In this document: positions 13,588-26,236 of the stretch, piece by piece
Position numbering within the stretch: position 1 is the first letter of the stretch
Layout of the letters: each line of letters begins with the position of its first letter
NCBI GenBank assembly: GCA_907165275.2
Contig: OU015649.1
Coordinates: forward strand, 9,082,001-9,146,000
Reading direction: 5' to 3'
From: Zygaena filipendulae
Taxonomy: Eukaryota > Arthropoda > Insecta > Lepidoptera > Zygaenidae
Length of the DNA: 64,000 bases
Position numbers and translations under genes: made by a program
Notes under the pieces: generated by a model
What the model was told of the DNA's origin: nothing
Database searches by the model: none
The model's input: the letters and a program-made list of their open reading frames with translations, nothing else

Positions 13588-13938
13588 AGTTATCACATCT
13601 CATGTAGAGCTAAGTTTCTAACTCTTTACTTTCACAAACTCTACACTTTAGTCAAAATAAGTTTTAAGCTCTATAATATTATATAAGACCCTATGTATCT
13701 ACACTTAGTAAGCAATAAATACTTAAATACTTGAATATGTGGCTTGGACATTTCGTTACATTAAAATGGATGAAAAATGTATCCACTGTTCATTACTTTT
13801 CTGTTATACAATAGTTCTTGTAGTAACGAAACGGTCAAGCCACATATTTTGACTAAGGTGTAGAGTTTGTGAAGATAGACTTTGTAAAGTTAGGATGTGT
13901 ACAGTTAGGAGCTTGGCTCTACATGAGATCTGATAACT
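13588..13938. mobile_element. Long imperfect palindrome, 351 bp (MITE-like)
   Basis: Left outer arm AGTTATCACATCTCATGTAG (13588 onward) mirrors CTACATGAGATCTGATAACT ending at 13938. Inward, CACAAACTCTACACTTTAGT mirrors ACTAAGGTGTAGAGTTTGTG. Further in, TATGTGGCTTGGACATTTCG mirrors CGAAACGGTCAAGCCACATA. The whole sequence could fold into one long hairpin. No coding potential. This is typical of foldback-type MITEs; family unknown. Confidence 0.75.
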
Positions 13939-14589
13939 TTTTGACAATGCGAGTCATAATATGATCTCGTCTTGGCAATATTTTACATGAAAATGTTTTT
14001 GGTGGGATTTCATTTCTTTTTGTAAGTCAAAATTGTGAGTCTCATACAAACTTACATCCCCTAGGTTTAAGGAGTTGGGGGATAAAAGTTACAAGTTTTT
14101 GATATTTATTTTGTTTTTTGTGTACTAATACTAGCTTACATACCAAATTTCAGCTTTCTAGGACATTAGGAAATACCTTAAGAATTTTGATGATCATCAG
14201 TGAGTCAGTGACGAAATCAAGGTTTTTTAGACACCTATCAATAAAATCTAAAGTTGTAGTCTCATACTGAAAGTTACTACTACTCTTTTTGTAGTGGACA
14301 ACAAGTTAACATAGGCTCGTCATAGTCATTGTCCTTTCGAATTCACATCAAAGAAGTATAATTTGTGACGTACGTAGGTAGGTAGTAGGTACAACAATAA
14401 ATGAAAGTACTAAGACGTAAGAGACATAATTAAGTACCTATTCACAGTAAATAAAAATGCAGGAATTGCCAATTGCAACTACACATGCTGTTTCCGACGT
14501 TCCGTTTATAATCTGAGGGCGGCCGTGGTCATATTGCGAAAGAAAACCAATGGTTTTATACAGTGTGCTGTAAGGCTGTAATAAAAATA

Positions 14590-14840
14590 TTATTACTTGT
14601 ATCATGTGGCGGTGGTGCGGCCGTATTCCGGCGTTGTACGATAATTAGCAGCGTCAATATGCGCAGTGCGCACTCTATGCTCCGCACGGCTTGCTGACGC
14701 CACCTACCCGCCCAGCCTGTATATTTTCCGCGGTTGAAGTTAGCGGACAGGCTCGTTAGAGACGCTGGACGAACTTTTATTAATGTCCGCCGAAAATGAT
14801 AACATGTCGCTGGGCCGCCCGGATTACAAACGGCCAGCTG
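14590..14840. promoter_or_regulatory. GC-richer repeat-free island (candidate conserved element)
   Basis: Sequence such as GGCGGTGGTGCGGCCGTATT, CGCACGGCTTGCTGACGCCA and GCTGGGCCGCCCGGATTACA stands out from the AT-rich intron. No reading frame with cadherin character was found, so a non-coding regulatory element is the better guess. Confidence 0.2.
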
Positions 14841-17188
14841 AATTAATAACTCCTACTTTGCAAATGCGAATTTCAATTCTCAAGGTTTATGGTTTGCATT
14901 CAACTTTAGGGACAACCCAAACGACCATGCGGGGAGGCTTACCATAACCTACGTCGTGCGTACGAACATAAGCTTTGAATTTAATGTTTATTTTGTGTGG
15001 ATTCAAGTTTCAGGGTTTTTTGTTTTGATTTGGCTCTCTAAAGCGACTCTCCTGTTTCTCAGGCCATTGTTGTCTGTAATATTGATGACACGTATAATAT
15101 ATTGTGTATCTAAACAACGAAAGTAAAACAAAGAAACAAGACAGCTACGTTGTCGTGGATTTTAAGTCACATCAGATCCGTCAAGTCTTTGCCTTAAGAT
15201 TTACGTTCTTGCAATAAAATCTTCTCGTTTGAATAAACATCTCTGCTTTTCGGGGCTGTGACAAATTACTGCAGCTCGCCGCCAAAGGTCGAGATGAACA
15301 TTAGGTAGATAAAATAATTCTTTTTAACGGCGTCGAGTGGGGTTGACTTCTCTCCTAATTATTCATGCGGAATGGTGACCTGCCGCCCTGCCAACTCGCC
15401 GTTGCTTGCCCCTTATTGCTATATTAACCCGGTAAGTTAGATCAAAGTATTCTAATGCAAAAAAACCCCTGGAGTAAAATCTTGTGGAGTGGGATCTCTT
15501 GATAGTAACTGTGCAACGGGTCACGTCCGCTCACTTAGTATGTACCTACTACAGTCGTTTTGGAGTAATGTAAAGCGTTTGAAACAGGAGATTATTTTTA
15601 CTTTTTGACTTGGATATTAGGTATAAAATCTAAATACATGCATCGTTGTTGCATCCTGTTCAAATTAATACACGAAAAGGTCCATAAATAGTTGTAAACG
15701 TAATACATTTAGTCAATTGTTTCGTATTGCTGTTCCAAGCTATATTTTTAATTTGCAGACACGACACACAAGTATGGTTATATATATATATATTATTTTA
15801 GAATATGGAAAAGATAATTAATTGATCCTCCGTTTAACAAAAGTGCTGCTCGTACAAAATTAATGCGTTAAAAATGTTCGCGCTGGTACAGTAAAAGTAC
15901 CTTATATTGAATCTATTTATATAGGTATTCTAACCTCCAACCGAAACTAATTAAAGCGAACATCAGCGTGTGTAGTCTCTAAGGGTAATGAATAGTGGAT
16001 GGTAGAGGGACTACATCCGACGCGCCGGAGCAGACTGTTCTTTAAAAAAAACAGATTTATAGCACTACGCTCCTCGAACGAGATTTTAATTGAAATTTCA
16101 TCGTTTACCTTCGCTCACCACTCAAATAGAATTTTATTTAGTCAAAAGAAACTAAATATATTTGTGTTAACTCTTTACTTATGCCCTTACTCAGTTACGC
16201 AGTTGTAGTAATTGTATTTGGGATAGCACCGACTTCATCGTTGCTCCCTAATGGATTTTGTGTCGTCAAATTGTTCCCCTCCGAATATTGTAGCCATCGG
16301 GCGATTACGGATCTAATCCCTAACCCATTAATTCCGTAAATCAATACGACACTGTAACACTTATTCTAAAACCAGTCAATGAATTGGACAAGTTTAAGTA
16401 ACATATAGTATAATTTAAATAAAACTCTCTGTAACCCACCCATTGGCAATTGTTATTTTTCGTGAATAAATTTTGTTTCTTTTTTGTGACTCCAATTTTT
16501 ATATGGAAGTTTTATAAGTGTAAAGTTAGAAGTGAGTATTGCAATATATAATAATGAAACCCGCGCTAGAAAATGATTCAAACTAAATTGTACCTAAGTA
16601 GGTAGTTACATACTCAAACGAATTTAATGTATTGAACTCAATATTCAAAGAAATCCAGTTTTAGTTGTGCGTACATCTTATGTACAATGAAAACTCGACT
16701 TTATTTCTTTGAACTGTGTTGTTTTGTCTTTATGTTTTTGGAACAAAACGAAAAAATAGTTTGCACAAAACGCTGTCTCCATAGTCATCTTCATTCATTG
16801 CTACGTAATAGTTGCTAGAGTTCCAACACGAACTATAAAATTGGTACACTACAGAGTTCGTCACAAATTTACTGATCGTACGTCACCGCATAACATTTTA
16901 TCACTTTCAGCACTCGCGCTAACGTCCTAGCAAGTCGCCTGTCGCCCCAATTAGTTCAGTAATAACCTCATAATTTATTTTTGTAGCGATTCATGTTTTA
17001 ATTAAAATCTTTTAGCGCGTATACTGTATAGGTATAAGGGTAGTCTGAAATATGCTACAATTGCATTGAGGTACAATTTACAACAATTCACTTCAGGTGA
17101 GGAACTCGGACCAGTGCTCGGAACTCGCTGCAGTAAAAGGTTGTACGAGAATTTAAATAGGGTGGCAATTCATTATTAGTAAAACCTA

Positions 17189-17290
17189 CACACACGGTTG
17201 ACTGGCAGAGAATTCCACTGTGGCATCAAGTCCGCCTTTTGTACTATGATATGCATAAAGTTTAAATAAATAAATAAACTATTAAATGAA
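17189..17290 (+). repeat. LINE 3'-tail fragment, copy 1
   Basis: GGTTGACTGGCAGAGAAT...AAGTCCGCCTTTTGTAC is followed by GCATAAAGTTTAAATAAATA and a TAAA-type tail. The same sequence occurs in reverse at about 29955-30062. The tail and 5' truncation are typical of a non-LTR retrotransposon 3' end. The clade cannot be told from this fragment. Confidence 0.65.
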
Positions 17291-17379
17291 TAATAAATAC
17301 TTTAATTCAAAATCTTTAGATCTCAGTGTGGCACAAATTTGAATGAGCTCTTGATAATTCTTCATTTCCCTTAATTAGG

Positions 17380-17600
17380 GGCAACACGGCTAAGCGGTAT
17401 AATCCAAGTAATCCCAATATAGCGCTTGATTCGTGAAGGTCTCGGGGTAGAGACAGCTTAACTGCGCTGTCCGGTCAGTTCCGGCCGTACTCGGCGAGGT
17501 CACCCAGACATTATTCCGACTCGAACGAACCATGCATATTCATGTGCTGGATCCGAAGCCGCGTATTAATTTGCATTCCGATCCAGGCACAGCCCTTCTC
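17380..17600. promoter_or_regulatory. GC-richer island with POU octamer motifs (candidate enhancer)
   Basis: In an AT-rich intron this stretch is clearly less AT-rich and free of the window's repeats. It contains the octamer ATTTGCAT (17569-17576) and a related ATGCATATTCAT (17532-17543), both resembling POU-domain binding sites. POU and homeodomain factors act in the nervous system, where CadN is expressed. Function is inference only. Confidence 0.25.
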
Positions 17601-18320
17601 AACACTGCTCATTTTTGTTAAACGCCTCCAAGTGCCATATGCTCGTAAAACTCGAGTCAAACACATTCGCATAGTAAAACAAGTTGTGTTTTTTTATAGT
17701 TTATTAAAAGGAGATTGACAGGGTATGGACCAAATGCTGCCCAGGAGTAAGACTACCTTGACTGAGTTCCTTGCATTGTTTTATATTGAAAAATTATTTT
17801 TTTTACAAAATCGGTCCCGGAGAAAAAAAAATAACGTCAGTTTTGTTTGTACGTTTTATATAGTATGTATGTGCCCCGATTATTCGAAGACGACTGGACC
17901 AATTTGGAAAATTCTTTTTTTGGTTGAAAGGGTATACTTCCGAGGTGGTACCACTGTCATGAGGTCAGGATCTGATGATGGGATATTGGAGAAATAGAGG
18001 GAACTTATCAATATAGGCACACCTACCAATTTTGGGTATTTTTTGGAATATTTCATGCATTTGCTTTCGTAAAGCACCATTTAGTGAAGTGAAACTAATG
18101 ATGAAGACAACAGATGACCAGCGGAACTACTCAATAATAGGTATTTCACAGGTTGCGATTCGATTACTTTAAGGTGGTTGCTGAGCAGTTTATGCTCATC
18201 ACAGTGCATGTGGTGAAGTGGAGCTGATAGTGTGTATCAGTAAAACTCCTCAAAAATATACATCCCTCCATCGGGAAAAGCATTTATTTATTGTTATTGT
18301 AATTAAGTATTTATTTTTAC

Positions 18321-19236
18321 CCAATAAATAATACCTTTTTTTCCCACGACTCCTAGAATGGAATTAGACGCGCTTTATTTTACTGACTACTACTACTATT
18401 AGGAACATAATGTACTATGTCTACATCCTGGGCAGCACTTGGTCCACCTTCCATGAATGTTTATGGTTTCCCAATAAATCTCAACAAAAACTTTTTTTTT
18501 CACGACTCCTGGGATAGAATTAGGCGCCCTTTATTTTACAAACTACTACTGTCCTAAGGAACATAATGTACTATGTCTACATCCTGGGCAGCACTTGGTC
18601 CACCTTCCATGCAAGTTTATTGTTTCCCAATAAATCTCAACAAAAACTTTTTTTTTTCACGACTCCTGGGATAGAATTAGGCGCCCTTTATTTTACAAAT
18701 TACTACTATCCTAAGGAACATAATGTACTATGTCTACATCCTGGGCAGCACTTGGTCTACCTTCCATGCAAGTTTACTGTTTCCCAATAAATCTCAACAA
18801 AAACTTTTTTTTTCACGACTCCTGGGATAGAATTAGATGCGCTTTATTTTACAGACTACTACTACCCTAAGGAACATAATGTACTATGTCTACATCCTGG
18901 GCAGCACTTGGTCTACCTTCCATGCAAGTTTATTGTTTCCCAATAAATCTCAACAAAAACTTTTTTTTTCACGACTCCTGGGATAGAATTAGATGCGCTT
19001 TATTTTACAGACTACTACTACCCTAAGGAACATAATGTACTATGTCTACATCCTGGGCAGCACTTGGTCTGCCTTCCATGCAAGTTTATTGTTTCCCAAT
19101 AAATCTCAACAAAAACTTTTTTTTTCACGACTCCTGGGATAGAATTAGATGCGCTTTATTTTACAGACTACTACTACCCTAAGGAACATAATGTACTATG
19201 ACTTTATTCTGGGCAGCACTTGGTCCACTCTTCATA
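18321..19236 (+). repeat. Tandem array, about 5.8 copies of a 156-bp unit
   Basis: Using CACGACTCCT as marker, units start at 18345, 18501, 18658, 18814, 18970 and 19126, a spacing of 156 or 157 bp. Each unit has CCCAATAAATCTCAACAAAA, a T-run, CACGACTCCTGGGATAGAAT, a TTTATTTTACA segment, GGAACATAATGTACTATGTC and CATCCTGGGCAGCACTTGGT. The first unit is the most diverged and the last is truncated after about 110 bases. Open frames inside it follow the period and are not genes. It is a minisatellite-like array in the long CadN intron, possibly carried by a transposon, since TE-like sequence (ACTGGACCAATTTGGAAAAT) lies just upstream near 17894. Confidence 0.95.
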
Positions 19237-19297
19237 CAAAGATTGGCATTGTCCTTTTAAATATTAAATCTAATGTCTTAACTGGTGGTTCATAAAG

Positions 19298-19366
19298 TGT
19301 CGCGCAATACGCGATGCTGGGATTCCTGATCGTATCATATTATGACATCTTGCGTATTGCGCGACA
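19298..19366. repeat. Perfect 15-bp inverted repeat, 39-nt spacer
   Basis: TGTCGCGCAATACGC (19298-19312) and GCGTATTGCGCGACA (19352-19366) are exact reverse complements. They sit about 60 bp after the 156-bp tandem array ends and could be terminal repeats of a tiny element or part of the element carrying the array. Confidence 0.9.
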
Positions 19367-20153
19367 TAAAGTATCTTTAGTAAGAAAAACAATTTACGAG
19401 TTATTTTTTATATGAAAGAAAGTGCAAAATGCTCATATATGTATACCTAAATCAGATTGAAAATTGTCGACGTGACTTAAAACACTTAGGTAGCAGGTTT
19501 ACACCACCCGGGGACTTCGGTGTAAGTGCTCAATAAATCAGTTACTTGCGGGTTTATATGAGGTTTATTCAAAAGTTTCAAAGGTGTAGCAAAACTAAAA
19601 ATAATTTTATAGATTTTTTTTCTTTAAGCGCTGGACATTTGAGCGGTTTTTCTTTATAATAATTATAAATACGTGCTATCATGAAAATAGATTTTTGTAG
19701 ATTTTGCAGTAATTAAATCTTATAAACTAAAAATACTCGTAATCATTTGAAACTTTGTGCCTATAGCTACGTTGAATTAAAATCCATGATATCTACTATT
19801 TTGCCTAGATAATATTTACTTCCATCATAATAAGATTACATGCATGGATATTTGCACTAATTTGTTTACACAAAACTTCCATGGGTTTTCCTGTTAAAGT
19901 ACGTTTTTCAAATTACATTTCGTGTTTGTAAATAAAATTCTATATTTTTTGTGAAATAAAAACAAAATTTGAAAAGGCATCGTAGTTTTCATTTAATTTC
20001 AATTCTGATATATTTTCAGTCTCCTAATAAAGTAAACATAAAATTGAGAGCTTTATATTCCTAAGTACGTATATATTTACGTAAGCATTTTCGTTATGCT
20101 TAGAGTCCATTTATTGTATTGTACAATTATCTACTATCCATATTTGCAACTAG

Positions 20154-20392
20154 AAGCACGCGCGTCCCAAATCTGACCCATTTCGATGTTCTTCCTGCTC
20201 TAGTGAGTGTTTTATTATGGGTATAGTCCCTAATTTTTTATGACTTTATTGTAATAATATTTCATTAAAAATCATAAAAAATTTAAAAACATGACTTTTT
20301 AAATGTTTTATGACTTTTAATTAAATATTATTACATAAAACACCAGAGCAGAACGAACAACGAAATGAGTCAAATTTGAGACGCGCGCGCTT
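20154..20392. mobile_element. Palindromic MITE, about 239 bp
   Basis: The left arm (AAGCACGCGCGTCCCAAAT, then GACCCATTTCG and TGCTCTAGTGAGTGTTTTAT) is mirrored by the right arm (ATAAAACACCAGAGCA, CGAAATGAGTC, AATTTGAGACGCGCGCGCTT). The AT-rich centre is itself partly symmetric. Non-coding. A small foldback DNA element is the simplest reading. Confidence 0.7.
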
Positions 20393-20896
20393 TTAGTCTA
20401 CACAATAAGTTTCTATGTGTTTTGTCTGTCACTGAAACTGAGACATTGTTACTAAGATTTAGATTTAACAAATAACTAATTTAATAAAAAGTTATTGATT
20501 AACCGGTTGCTAAACTTGAAAATTTTCCACAACAATAAAAAAAACCCACAATCTTCCAAATAATTTTCGTGCTCATGCAGTAGGTACATAAAGTACCCGT
20601 AGAACTTGAAAATGTCTTACACTAGAGGTCTCTATAAATTTCAGCGCTTGCATCGAGTAGCCTAGGACAGAAACTAATTAAAAGTGAACATCGAGCAATC
20701 CAGACACTGCTGAGCTTTACAAAAACTAGATATAAAGTACGACTTGATTAGCTACGTCTTCAAAATTAATCATCGCTATTCGTTTTGCGTATTGTACCTA
20801 CGTAATATTTTTATGTGATTCATTTATGAATTTATATTTCTTTGTGCACTGTACGTTATGAGTGAAGCGTGACGTCGAATATTTTACTTAATACAA

Positions 20897-21090
20897 ATTA
20901 TAAATACGAAAGTAAGTTTGTTTGTTTGTTTTTTTGTTATGCTTTCACGCATTAACGGCTCAACCGACCATCATGAAATTTTGCATGCACGTTGTCAGGG
21001 ATACAGAGAAGTACATTGGGTACTTTTTATCCCTAAATTCCCGCAAGAACTCCAAAATTACCGCGGGTGGAACCGCGGGGAATAGCTATA
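20897..21090 (+). repeat. GC-motif interspersed repeat
   Basis: TTATAAATACGAAAGTAAGT with GTTTGTTTGTTT, GAAATTTTGCATGCACGTTG, then GGTGGAACCGCGGGGAATAG. Nearly full length; the open frame over it is translated repeat. Confidence 0.8.
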
Positions 21091-21629
21091 TATTTTATAT
21101 AGTAGTATATAAAAACGTTTTATATGTTTACATTAGAAATAAGTAAAAGCGGTCAATTGATCAGACGAGCGGCTGCTACAGGCCGATTCGAGTCACTATT
21201 TCTCTTACGACTTTTCTAGATAAGTAATTTAAATGGTACCTATAATTTTAGTTTGTTTGTTTGTAGTTATTTTAGTTTAGTTTTTCTATAAGTTTTAGTT
21301 CTTGCGTGTGTATAGGTAACTGAAAACATGCACGTAATTATCTAAGTACCTACCTAGCTACACTTTTACACAAATTGTGTTTGTGCATATACTTCAATAA
21401 CTTATTCCATAACAGAAGTAGGTATCTTTGAATATTTGAGTAGCTAAAATATTTGTTTTTCTGTAATGAATAAAGGTAAAAAAAAATCGAATCACGATAG
21501 ATTAAGCGGTTTTGGGCTGTGACTGAATAGGTTAGACGTGTATATGTAGTGATAGCTTGGATGCCGCCGCACTTCGATTCATACCCCACGGTTTTTTTTA
21601 TTGTTATCCGTAATCCGTTAGGGGAAGGC

Positions 21630-21700
21630 GCTAGAGTGCTTTTTGTCCCGGAATTCCTTCGTGAACTCCGAAGTTACCGCGGGTGAAACCGTATGGAACT
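21630..21700 (+). repeat. GC-motif interspersed repeat, right-end fragment
   Basis: CCCGGAATTCCTTCGTGAAC, TCCGAAGTTACCGCGGGTGA and AACCGTATGG mark a short fragment of the right end. Confidence 0.65.
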
Positions 21701-22752
21701 CTCGCGTGTACACTCTGATACATATACATGCATCGGTTTTTATATAGCGCAAAGAATTTAATCAATGAAAAATCTTAGTAGCTTTGTCTGATGAAATTTT
21801 GTTTATAAAATGACGTTTTCTATTGATACTCATCATTCCAGTAAATTATTTATGACTATGCTTTACTTAGTTATTTAATGTAGGTATGTAGTTTGTTCTG
21901 ATATCGAAAAATCTATGTCATAAATTTATATCTATCTTATTATAGGACTAGGAAAATGGTTATTTTATGCGACCAAACTGACAAATAGTCATTGGCAAAT
22001 TGTTTCTTTGCTATCCGTGGAAATATTTCTCCAGGTCAGTAAGTCGCATTGTTTCGAACGACCTTTAGGTACGCAAACTCCTTACAAATTTTCCGTTGTT
22101 CGTTTATCGTTTATTGCCTTTGTTCACGGGGTTTCCTTGTTGTTTTTATTAGAATACTTTGATATTTTCCCATGTTATTTTTCGATATTGCCTAAATTAT
22201 TTTATTTTAAGCATAGCAAATTAATTTTAATATTCATAGGCAATGGCATAGGCCGTTGCCAAAATCCACATGATTACAAGATTCACTAGATAACTCTTTG
22301 TTGCACCGAGATAAAAAGAATCCTGATACGTGATGTGAGCACAGTGTGTGCAGATAGGTAAGTACACACAAACTGCAACTGGCAAAAAATATGTGTTTAT
22401 CTATATTACGTATTATATAAGCATGTACCTATATTAAATAACCATGAGTAATTAACAAAACAAATCATTGAAAATTATAATCCCTGCAGTTTATGCCTAA
22501 TCTATGCATTGTGGCGTAATAATATTTATTCCAACGTGAAATGATATGAACATTATTCCGTAAATTAGTACATACTTTACGCTGGCATCGGTCACTGAAG
22601 TAAAGCGTGTGTGAATATGCGGGAACGATTGTGCGTGCAACCAAACCTACATATTTATTACCTAGAACAATTCTAAAACTCGGTACAGATTATTTATTCA
22701 TCGCTGTAGGTACATACAAAATGAGTGTGCAAATAATTCACTTTTATACAAT

Positions 22753-22996
22753 ACTAGTTGTGCCCCGCGGTTTCACCCGCGTTAATTTCAGAGTTCCCGC
22801 GGGAATTCCGGGATAAAAAGTACCCTATGTGTTAATCTGATGTATAAACTATATTATTGTAAAGTGTCATTTAAATCCATTAGGTAGTTTTTGCGTGAAA
22901 GAGTAACAAACATCCATCCATCCATCCAACCATCCATCCATCCATCCATACATACATTCTTACAAAATTTCATTTACATTATTATATTAGTAGGAT
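22753..22996 (-). repeat. GC-motif interspersed repeat with (CATC)n
   Basis: ACTAGTTGTGCCCCGCGGTT opens the reverse copy. AGAGTTCCCGCGGGAATTCC follows, then a CATCCATCCATCCA microsatellite in the position of the usual CAAACATCC tract, and TATTAGTAGGAT at the end. Confidence 0.85.
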
Positions 22997-23705
22997 CTTA
23001 GTAGGATGTCGTTGTTATAAACTTTCACACCACTTCCACACAGTAAAATATTTTTCAAGTAAATATTCTCTTATAGGTGATAAAAGGATTACTTTCTAAC
23101 CTAAAACATGCGTACAAGGTGAGTTGCGAAAAATGTTATTTTCTTTTTCTAACACGTGATCACCTACTCCAATAAAACAAAAAGTATAGGTATGCATAGT
23201 AATTTATTATCTGTAGACAATAGGCGAGATCAAAAAACTTCTATTCTTAAATTATTACGATAAAGATCATAGTCAGAGTCTGTGATTTGACATGTCACGC
23301 GATATTTCGTGTTAGATTCCGGACAAGAAAATAAGGTTGTTGTCGGGTAGAAGACGTACCGAATGCGTACACTCGCCGCTCCAGCTAACTGTCAGCAGCC
23401 ATTTTGTTTACCCTGGTTCTAGAGAGAGAATATGAAAATTTGCTATTTTTTGTGTCTTTTTCTTTTATTAATTGATGGCAACTTTTAAAGTAATTGTGTC
23501 AACGACAATGTGCGACTTGGTAGACAAAGTAATTCATTCGGAATTGTGAAAACACGAGTTTGTTTTGAAATCATCAGAGTTCCGAAATAAATAAAGGACT
23601 AAATTTACAATTAAATATATTTATATACGTACTAATGAACCCAACAACTTTATATACAAAACCATTTATGCCCATTAAAGTTTCTCGAAAAAAATTTACA
23701 CGGTA

Positions 23706-23950
23706 CTAACCGCCGCACTCAGAGTCGACTTTAATGATTACTTAGTTAAGTATAGATTTTTAAAACAAAACTGCCGCAATCAGACAAGTTTAATAAATTA
23801 TTGTTAATTGGCATTTAGCTAATTAAGTTACATCTTATTAAATGCCAATTAACATTAATTTACTGAACGTCTCTGATTGCGGCAGTTTTGTTTTAAAAAT
23901 CTATACTTAACTAAGTAATCATTAAAGTCGACTCTGAGTGCGGCGGTTAG
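23706..23950. mobile_element. Palindromic MITE, family P1, copy 1 (245 bp)
   Basis: This is a near-perfect inverted repeat. CTAACCGCCGCACTCAGAGT at 23706 mirrors ACTCTGAGTGCGGCGGTTAG ending at 23950. The arms are about 75 bp or longer and include GATTACTTAGTTAAGTATAG and AAAACAAAACTGCCGCAATC. The centre is AT-rich. A second, more diverged copy is at 43531-43777, so this is a mobile family. High arm identity suggests a rather recent insertion or strong self-matching. Confidence 0.85.
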
Positions 23951-25296
23951 AGTCGAGTACGTTTGTTGTCAAAAACATGATTTTCAGTTTAGCTACCATA
24001 GAACCGTTGTTATAAAAAAAATTCTTCCTTTATTTTCACATTCCTTTGTGAATAATTCACAAGAATATCCAATCTATTACGCTTTGCCACATTTCTAATC
24101 AGAGTGATGAGTTTGGAGTAGGTAGAGCCTGTTTGTTCGCCGTCGTTTGCAAGGACCCGGTCTATTAAGGTATATCGGTATGGCAGATAATAATATAAAT
24201 ATTAAACAAATGTAACTGTGTTTGTGCACGCGCCTCAACACTTCCATGGTCGTGAATAATTCAGGCAGACGAGCTCCGTGGTAGGTACCTACTATCGCAC
24301 GAGCTACAACTAGATCCAGCATTTTCACAGTAGAATATTATGATATAAACACGTTTACGGGTTAATATTCTCATAAATAAATAAACTTAAAGGTCAGGTA
24401 CATATCTCACGCACAAAAAGTTTTTGTAGTTCTTTCCTTTACCTATTATGGAGTTTAAATTTAAATTTTACACTTGAAAACGACTGGTTATTGTTTGATA
24501 TTTTAATTTTAAACTTTCTCAAGTTCGAAAGTAACGCTTTTTTATATCTTTACACGTACATACAAACCCCGTATGAGAAGTTTTGTTCAAGGAACTTTCA
24601 TATCTAGTCTCAATCAATCAAGTTAAATAAAATGCTCGCTATCATTAATATACTTGTACATATTCTGCAATATAACATTATGTATGATCGACTCTGGGTT
24701 CCTAATACTAAACTCACTTAATTACAGTTTCATTACCTTCGTTTCGGCATTAGTAAACACCATTAAAACGTTAATCTCATCACCTTCATGAATCCGGTTA
24801 GTAACCTACTAACTACGCACCGACGTAATCTCTATGGATTATTGTGTTTTAATATTTATTAAACCTAATTAACTCGTGTACATTCTGCTTTAGATATAAT
24901 CACTTTGTCAATTTGCACTTTTTTACTTTGATTCTTAACTTGTTACTTAGTTTTTTTTGAAATAGGTAGTTTATGTTGGTAGTTTGCTATTCCAAACAAT
25001 ATTTTTGTTTAGGTTTATTCTCAAGTCTGATAAGCCAGTTAATTACTATCGGTATTACTATCCGAGATTAGAGATGTTCGTAGATATTAATAAATACGTA
25101 ATAATACTTTAGAAAAAAGTCCTTCATAAAATCTTAGAAGTCGATCCGCTTGTATGTATAGCAAAGTAATTCCAATTTTCTTCCAATTTTCCAATATCTT
25201 TAAAACATCATCCATAATCCAGAATAAATAATAAATTAACATCATTTTCAAAACCACAAATAGACTTGGGAATAAAGATTATCATCATTATTATAG

Positions 25297-25500
25297 ATAT
25301 AGGTGTACCCCGCGGCTTCACCCGCGATAACTTTAAGGAAAATGCCTGTGGTAAAAGGAATATTTTTCTTGCTTTTATATTAGTCGTAGCCTATAGCTTT
25401 CCTCGATAAATGGAGTATCCAACACAAAAATAGTTTTTCAATTATAGTCAGTAGTTCCGGAGATTAGCGATCAACCATACAAACAAACAATTTCACATCG
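25297..25500 (-). repeat. GC-motif interspersed repeat, decayed
   Basis: GTGTACCCCGCGGCTTCACC and GCGATAACTTT open it, with GGAGATTAGCGATCAACCAT and CAAACAAACAA near the end. Confidence 0.65.
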
Positions 25501-25594
25501 TTAGAGGCACACATTGATTAGTTAAATATGCTTCAATGTTGAACATAATTTTGAATGAATCTATCACCCTGTTTTTTAAATTGTACTTACCTAA

Positions 25595-25905
25595 CGGGGC
25601 GTACACACTACATGACAAAACATGTTATATAACATGTTACAAGTAATAGGAACACTTAGTAACGTTAGATTTTTTTTTTCTTTTGTTATTCAAAAGTACA
25701 ACAGTCGCTGCTGCAGCTAATGAAACGTCCTCTCAGCGACGACATTGTGGATAGCGTAGCACTGAAGAACAAGAAACGACAATGATTATATGACATTGTT
25801 ATTCTAATATTTAGTCTTTTTTATGTTGCAATAATGTATTACAATGTTACATGATGTGATAACAAAAGTTATATAACATGTTACATAGTCTGTACGCAGC
25901 GTAAT
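25595..25905. mobile_element. Probable MITE with GCGTACAC-type inverted ends
   Basis: The left end GGGGCGTACACACTACATGA and the ACATGTTATATAACATGT block beside it are mirrored, imperfectly, by AAAGTTATATAACATGTTAC and CATAGTCTGTACGCAGCG near 25865-25905. The interior is non-coding. The ends are less exact than in the other elements here, so the boundaries are approximate. Confidence 0.5.
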
Positions 25906-26179
25906 AGGTACTATCCTATTATAAATAATAGGTACGATCCTATTATAAAAATAATATAATATATCAATGAGGTAGGTAATATTAAACTTTGTATCTTTGC
26001 CTATCATCGAAAGACTACAAACGTGTTCTCATCCCAACCACACTTACATGATGTGAAGCTAGCACGATTACGACTCGAGTGTTGTTAGCCCGGTAATAGG
26101 CATCGGGAAAATGAGTAATGACTTCGCGTTACCCGTTAGTGATCTATCATAGATCAAATAAATTCGCTAGTACCAAGTA

Positions 26180-26236
26180 CTCTCCTTCTCTCTCTCTCTC
26201 TCTATCTCCCTCTTCCTCTCTCTATCTCTTTCGCTA
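26180..26236 (+). repeat. CT-rich microsatellite
   Basis: An imperfect (CT)n tract with CTCTCTCTCTCTCTCT and interruptions (ATCTCC, CTTCC). It lies in the long intron. Confidence 0.85.

Noticed and set aside
14761..14880. Possible cadherin linker (AAAATGATAAC read as NDN)
   Set aside because: The flanking peptide lacks the Asp and Pro positions and any EC signature, and stops occur close by.
22008..22289. Hydrophobic 93-codon open frame
   Set aside because: Phe/Leu-rich translation of AT-rich DNA, no promoter, splice or family support.
24095..24328. Minus-strand open frame of 77 codons
   Set aside because: No recognisable motif; codons and length are consistent with chance.
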